From: Lichenostomus cassidix
Lineage: Eukaryota > Chordata > Aves > Passeriformes > Meliphagidae
Direction of reading: 5' to 3'
DNA: 64,000 nt
Assembly (NCBI GenBank): GCA_008360975.2
Contig: CM039189.1
Location: 13,458,056 to 13,522,055, forward strand
Shown here: positions 58,704-64,000 of the stretch, one piece after another
Position numbering within the stretch: the stretch's first letter is position 1
How the letters are laid out: each line of letters opens with the position of its first letter
The notes under the pieces: model-generated
What the model was told of the DNA's origin: nothing
The model's database searches: none
Seen by the model: the letters and a program-made list of their open reading frames with translations, nothing else
Translations under genes and position numbers: made by a program

Positions 58704-59368
58704 AGCGCGGGCCCTCCCACACAGGTACGTGCGACGATCGCGCCCGAGGGGCGGCGGCCGGCGTCCGCGGATCGGGGCGGGCGGCGCCGCGGGCGGGGGC
58801 AGCGCTGCCGCTCGGCCGGTGCCCCCCCTCCGCTCGCGGTGGAGCTGCCCGCGCCGTCTCGCCGCCCGAGGACGCGAGCGGACCCGCGGGTCGGCCCGGG
58901 CGCTGCCCGCGCGGCCGCCGGGAGGAGCGGGGCCGGAGCCCTGAGGGCCGGCTGCGGCCGCCGCCCTTCAGCCCCTCCGAGCCGCGGGACCCGGGGCCGG
59001 CTCCGGCTGCCGGGAGGAGCCTCGGGAACACTGCGGAGCGCTCCCCGAGCGAGGAGCCCCGCGGGCGCCCCGAGCTTGCCCCGCCGTGAGGCGCGGGGAG
59101 CCTCCCCGAGCGCCCGCGGGCCCGGCGGCGTGTGGGGCAGAGGCGTGTGGAGGCGCCCGCGGCCCGGAGTGCCGGCGGTTCCTGCGCACAGCCCGGCTCT
59201 GCCCGCTCCCCAGATTCCTGCCCCTACGCGCCGCTCCAAACAGTTATTTTTCCTCTTCCCCTTTAGACCCGTAGCCAAGTGTTTTCCTGCCGTGTGGACA
59301 ACCGCTGTTTGCCGCTCTGAAAAAGCCGTGTCGGGCTTTTCCTGAAATACTTTGCATCCTCGCGTAAA

Positions 59369-59378
59369 GGCACGTGAC
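59369..59378. promoter_or_regulatory. E-box / CLEAR-like site
   Basis: GGCACGTGAC contains the palindrome CACGTG and differs little from the GTCACGTGAC site bound by USF and TFEB/MITF factors. It lies about 90 bp outside the CpG island. A single match; function not shown. Confidence 0.4.
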
Positions 59379-62300
59379 CTAATCTGATAAAAGCATTAAG
59401 GATTGAAAAAACAGAGAAATGTTTGTCAAATAATATTTTTTAATTATCAAAAGATTAAAAAACTTTAACAACAAAGAATATTTAAAGAAAAAGTAATAAA
59501 ACCCCGACTGAAATTGAGTCAGTTAACAGATTATGTAGTATCCTCTGTGTTTACCAAGGTTAGAAGCTCAATTCACAAGCGGTGCAGGTCACCATGACAT
59601 TTGATTTTGGCTGAATTATGTTTGCCGTGGAACTAGCTGTAATCTTTAATTGACTTCTTATTTATTAATTAATTATTTTACTTTGTTCATAGTGTTACAT
59701 TCTTACATCACACATTCCTCACTTCTACATACCTTTAAAATCAATTCCAGTCTAAGCTTTCCTGCGTGATCTCTCACCTAAAATAAGGCCTTCCATGAGA
59801 ATGTCTACAACTACCTTTTAAAGGCAGTTAGAAATAAGTATGTTCAGTAGGTTTAGTTTCAAGCTAAACCTTTCTTTTTCTTGGACAGAAGGAACTGAAA
59901 CAAAGTTGACAGCATTAAATTAAATTGAAAATTTATTTGCAACTTGATCAGCATTAAGTTTTTTGCTCTACTTTAAGATCTTTAAGGTAAGCTGATATTT
60001 TAATAGGAACAGATTGTGGGCTTCTTACAGATGCTAAAATGATTGTTAAGGACAGAAAACTACATGAAAAGTCCTTTAGGAAATCCTAGAGAGATATCAG
60101 ACTGTTTTCTCATCTGTGGTATCAATTTGTAGCTTGTAAAGTTGAAGAACTTACTTTTTGCAGACATGGTATTTTTCATTGGGTTTGATTACAGATTGCG
60201 TTATTGTTTTTTACTGATGTGCAGGAATTATCATTTATTTGCCACTCAAACCTTTGTTGGGCTTGTTTAGAAAAAAAAAAAGGCAGAGATATAATTTCTG
60301 GCCACAAACATGTCATCTGATAGAAGCTCCCATGCTTGTTTGTGTATGTAAGTGTTTATAGTAACAGGTCTAAATTTTAGTGATAGAAAGCCCATGCGAA
60401 AGCAGTAGGATCTAAGCTTGTCCCCATGTAAGCAGTCATTTTGCTCACAGCTGTACAAAAGCTGTGTTCCAGGATGCTGCTAAGGAAAGGTTTGATTCCC
60501 TTTCCGTTAGTCATTTGGAATGCTGCCACTGACTGCAGATGAAACCATTTACAAGGTTTACATGCATTGCACGTTATCTCTGGGTCAAAGCTTGGGTTGG
60601 GCCTATAGCAGACCCTGCCTGCTTTGTTTTAGCTGTATGTCCACATTCCATACCCTAAACCAACGTCTCCGCCCCAAGCAATGTGCACACCTCTGCTGAG
60701 CAAAGCATATTATATACTGGGGAGAGCAGCAAACCACAAGTGCGAGTTTGTGCTGAGACATTGCACCCAGCTGTTGCTTTATACTTCACAGGCAAACCTG
60801 GAGCTTGGGAATACAGTTGTGGCCTGCTGTGTTCCTGGCAGGTTTTTAGGAAAAGCCTCCCCTTCCAAGGTGCAGCTAATGCTTCCAGTTTCCAGAGGGC
60901 TGGTACCAACGGGTGTGGGTCTCAGCTGGGAAAGTACAGCCCGTGACACATCCTCCCAGCAAAGGCCAGAGCCTCGCAGCAGAAGCGATTTTTCTCCTCT
61001 CCATCCCTGGGAGGCAGGAGGCATTAATCTCTTCCTGAACGTGCTCTTAGTTGTTGTTTCCCAGAAGCAGATCAGATTTACTTTTTTTAATGCGATCTGC
61101 ATTCTGAAGCACTCTGTGAGTAAATGGTACTCGCTACCTCCATGTTGAAACATTAGAGATAACAAAATGTAGTAAGGAACCAAAGCAGGGTATTAAATAC
61201 ACAGATGCTTAATTAGGGGCATTAAATAGAGTTATATTTTTAATATTGAGCTAGTTTAAATATTGAACATTGATGCACTTGAGAACAGATGTGCCTAGAT
61301 AATTATTGTAAATAGAACTAGTAATGAAAATAACTTTTATATGGCATGAAGATTATCTTATGAATTTCATAAATAAACAAACAGGCAAGACAGAAAACCA
61401 GAGACCAGGAATAATGTGCTTTCTTAAAAATCTACATTCTTAGGTTTTTCCATGCAAAAATTCTGGGTTCCTTTATGAATTTTTATTGTTACAATTGAAG
61501 AATGGTAAGGGCAGTCAGATCAATTCTATCTTTGCAAGAAAGACTGATGATTTATTTGAGCACAATTCATGTTTCACCTTTCCTGTTACTACTAACACAT
61601 TCCCTGAATAACCATGAGCACTGTAATGCTGTATATGTGATCCATCTCCAAGTCAGTAAATACAGTGTCTTCAAATTACAAAGAGGATAATTAAATTCTC
61701 TAAAGAACACTGATTTTTTAACAAAGTCACAAAATAGACTTTGAAATGCAGGCCCATTTTTCCTGCTCACTCAACTGCCAGCTTACAGAGCTGCAGTGGG
61801 ATCCATAGTCTGATGAGGTGCAGAAAACCTGAAGATGCATTTTACCTCTGCTGTTGAAACAGGCTCTGTCCGTGTGCAACTGTCTGGCAAATGCCAAAAA
61901 GAGTTTCAAAGCATTAAATATGACAATCACGAAGTTCAAAAGCTTGGAAACAGAATCAGTATATAGCTTTATAATAGGTATAATAGCTATTCCCAGTGTG
62001 TTTTCTTCTGTTTACACAACACTCATCTTAGAATATATTTACTAAGTAGATAATTACACTTTTCTAAACAGGTGCATTTTCCCAGTTGCTATAAAGCCAT
62101 GCCGAAACATAGTCTGTGCTGTCATAAACCACCCATTTCCTAGTGTCAGCCTGGAAAACACTGCCAGTGAAGAAACAAGGTTGAGCTCAACTTCCCTCCC
62201 TATACTTTATATTCCCTTAGGATTCTTGCTACAATATTTCTCAGCCCATATAGAATTTTTGCTTCAAAAAGCAACAACTTTATTTTATAAGCCATCTGCT

Positions 62301-63749
62301 CAGTGTGCTAGCAAAATCCATGCAACAGCTTCCCAGCAGCATCAACACCTGCTAACAGATGTTGTTTCAGGCAGATACTGCCAGCCTGTCACAGCTTCTT
62401 ATCTCCTCTCTCTCTCTAATCTTCAGAGTACTGTCTGGGGTTATCTCCTGGAAATCAAATGCCCAGCAAGATGGCTTGTTACTTTTTTATGTATCAGCAA
62501 ACATGCACTTGATCGAGTTCATTAGTGCTGTAAACACCTTTTATTGTACAGATCAATGTGAATTTACAAGCTGTAGCAGTATGATATTGACATAATGTAG
62601 CATTTCATATACAATAACTTTTTATAGTCCTCATCACTCCAAACATGCTCTGGGTGAAACTTGGTACTGATGTAAGCAGATACTGTAACACCAAGGCTAT
62701 CCACAAACTACAGTCAATTATCCTCAAGCTTAATGAGGTTCCTTTGGTTCAGGCATGATTTGAACAGCTTTAAGATAGGAACACTTCTATTTCTAACCTC
62801 ACAAAATATCATTTTGGAGCTTCTATCTGTTTAGTAATCAAAGTTTGGAGGTTCTTCTTCAAATATCTCCAAGTTCCCATCTGCTGTCTGCCTCTGTTTA
62901 AGAAAGGAAGAGTCCCAGAACTTCAGCACTTTGGAGAGACATTTTCTTTTGTTGAGCAGCCATGAAGCCAGTAAAGAAAAAAATTATTTTACTGCATGTA
63001 GTCTGTCAGATCAAATGAGCCATAAGTTGAAGGAATGGGGAAACTTGTATCTGCTGGTCAGCTAAGTTAATACGGTCATCCAGGAAATAAAAACAGTTTT
63101 TGTAAATATTCACAAACGGGGGCAAGTTCATACAATGTTACTAAATACTTACACTATTGATGGCATGCAGGCCCAAGTAGAAAGAGGAGTGTATCTGTTC
63201 AATTCATACCTTATATGAAGGTATTCATATATATAGAGGAAATTCATCCATACGGGTTTGTGGAAATAAGTCTGAAGTGATTGGCTCATTACTTTGATGT
63301 ATTGTAATGTGACAACTATTGGCTGTTATCTTACTATCACCATAACCATTTTTAAGGTAGATAATTGGTATCTAAACTTTATGGCCTAAAGAAACTCTAA
63401 CTCTTTTAGAGATGTTGATTCAATTGACAGAAAAGTCTGCATTTATTTTCATTATTATGGCCTCCTGATGCTTTTTTAATTTAAATTTCACCTGTGAGGA
63501 AAAGAAATAATTTGGCATAAGATACTAGAATTTGCTTGGATAGAGTAACACAATTCATAAGCAAAACTTTATTCACTTGGCAATACCATATAAAAAAGTT
63601 ATTTTTATAACTGAGATGGGTCAGCTCATGCACACAAGAAATATAGAACATAAGGAGACACTGACAGAAAGCACTCACTGAATCCGGGCTGTGTGCAGCA
63701 ATCTCAGTCTTCTGAAAATTAGATGAACCTTTAAGGCCTCAGATTTATA

Positions 63750-64000
63750 TTATAAAGAGGCAACATATCAGGAGGCAGCAAGAGCAGGGCTCCTTACTAA
63801 GAGAACATAAACCAGGAGAGCTCCCACAACCCAAGAGAGCAGCCCCAGCCCCCAGACAAGGCAGACCTGGAGAAGTGGACAGACCTAACCAAGAATCGTA
63901 TCCTAAGGCAGTATCACAGTGACAAGGCAGGTCCAAGGTCAGGCCATGAAGTCAGTCAATAGACAAGGATAAGGTCCAGCAGTTACCAGGCAGATCCATA
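63750..64000. repeat. Possible unidentified interspersed repeat at the right edge
   Basis: Low-CpG, purine-rich sequence with recurring phrases (AAGGCAGGTCC, AAGGTCAGGCC, AAGGTCCAGC, CAGGCAGATCC) unlike the surrounding AT-rich flank. It runs off the window, and I cannot name a family. Confidence 0.35.

Larger units (their letters stand above)
57950..59280. promoter_or_regulatory. CpG-island promoter of TTLL7
   Basis: A sharply bounded block of very high G+C and dense CpG in an otherwise AT-rich window. It contains Sp1-type GGGCGGGGC boxes, a minus-strand donor at 58481 (TTLL7) and a plus-strand donor at 58725. No TATA box is evident. The long open frames through this block on both strands are a by-product of base composition. 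It is the natural promoter for TTLL7 and may be bidirectional. Confidence 0.85.
59281..64000. other. 5' flank of TTLL7, no gene recognised
   Basis: AT-rich upstream sequence. Open frames such as 60681-61148 and 62181-62525 have no recognisable motif or splice structure. The last 250 bp are GC-richer and repeat-like. By vertebrate synteny the next gene rightward would be PRKACB, but none of it is visible. Confidence 0.65.

Noticed and set aside
58478..59345. Overlapping open frames of more than 260 codons on both strands in the CpG island
   Set aside because: Gly/Ala/Arg/Pro-rich in every frame because of base composition; GC-rich DNA has few stop codons. No domain or homology is recognisable.

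Overview
The window looks like part of a bird chromosome. It is AT-rich with long introns. It carries fragments that look like CR1 LINE 3' ends, which are typical of birds, and TG...CA LTR pieces of bird-type endogenous retroviruses. One GC-rich CpG island stands out. A passerine or related neoavian species is plausible from the long LTR, but that is recognition from memory, not a database match.

One protein gene fills most of the window: TTLL7, a tubulin polyglutamylase, on the minus strand. I could place 18 coding exons between 38593 (start codon) and 3848. All have GT donors and AG acceptors, and the reading frame is continuous for 813 codons plus 2 nt. The exons cover the tubulin-tyrosine-ligase-type catalytic domain, the basic microtubule-binding helices and most of the C-terminal tail. 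The last coding exon or exons (roughly 75-100 residues, judged from the usual ~890-residue family length) and the 3' UTR lie before position 1. A non-coding first exon is predicted in the CpG island, with a donor at 58481/58480, followed by a first intron of about 19.7 kb.

Region by region: 1-3847 is intron with two CR1 pieces and a solo LTR that has a perfect 6-bp target duplication. 3848-38731 holds the coding exons, with small tandem duplications, a CR1 piece (about 35.8 kb) and a second solo LTR of the same family (37.6 kb, also with a perfect 6-bp duplication) in the introns. 38732-58481 is intron 1, with a 577-bp LTR near 53 kb and microsatellites. About 57.95-59.28 kb is the CpG-island promoter, which also contains a plus-strand donor that could serve a divergent transcript. 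59.3-64 kb is 5' flank without a recognisable gene. In human, PRKACB is the divergent neighbour of TTLL7, so it would be expected beyond the right edge.

No unknown multi-gene system is visible. The most interesting points are the upstream ORF whose stop codon overlaps the TTLL7 start (TAATG), the matched pair of solo LTRs, and the possible bidirectional promoter. I found no rRNA, tRNA or CRISPR array.
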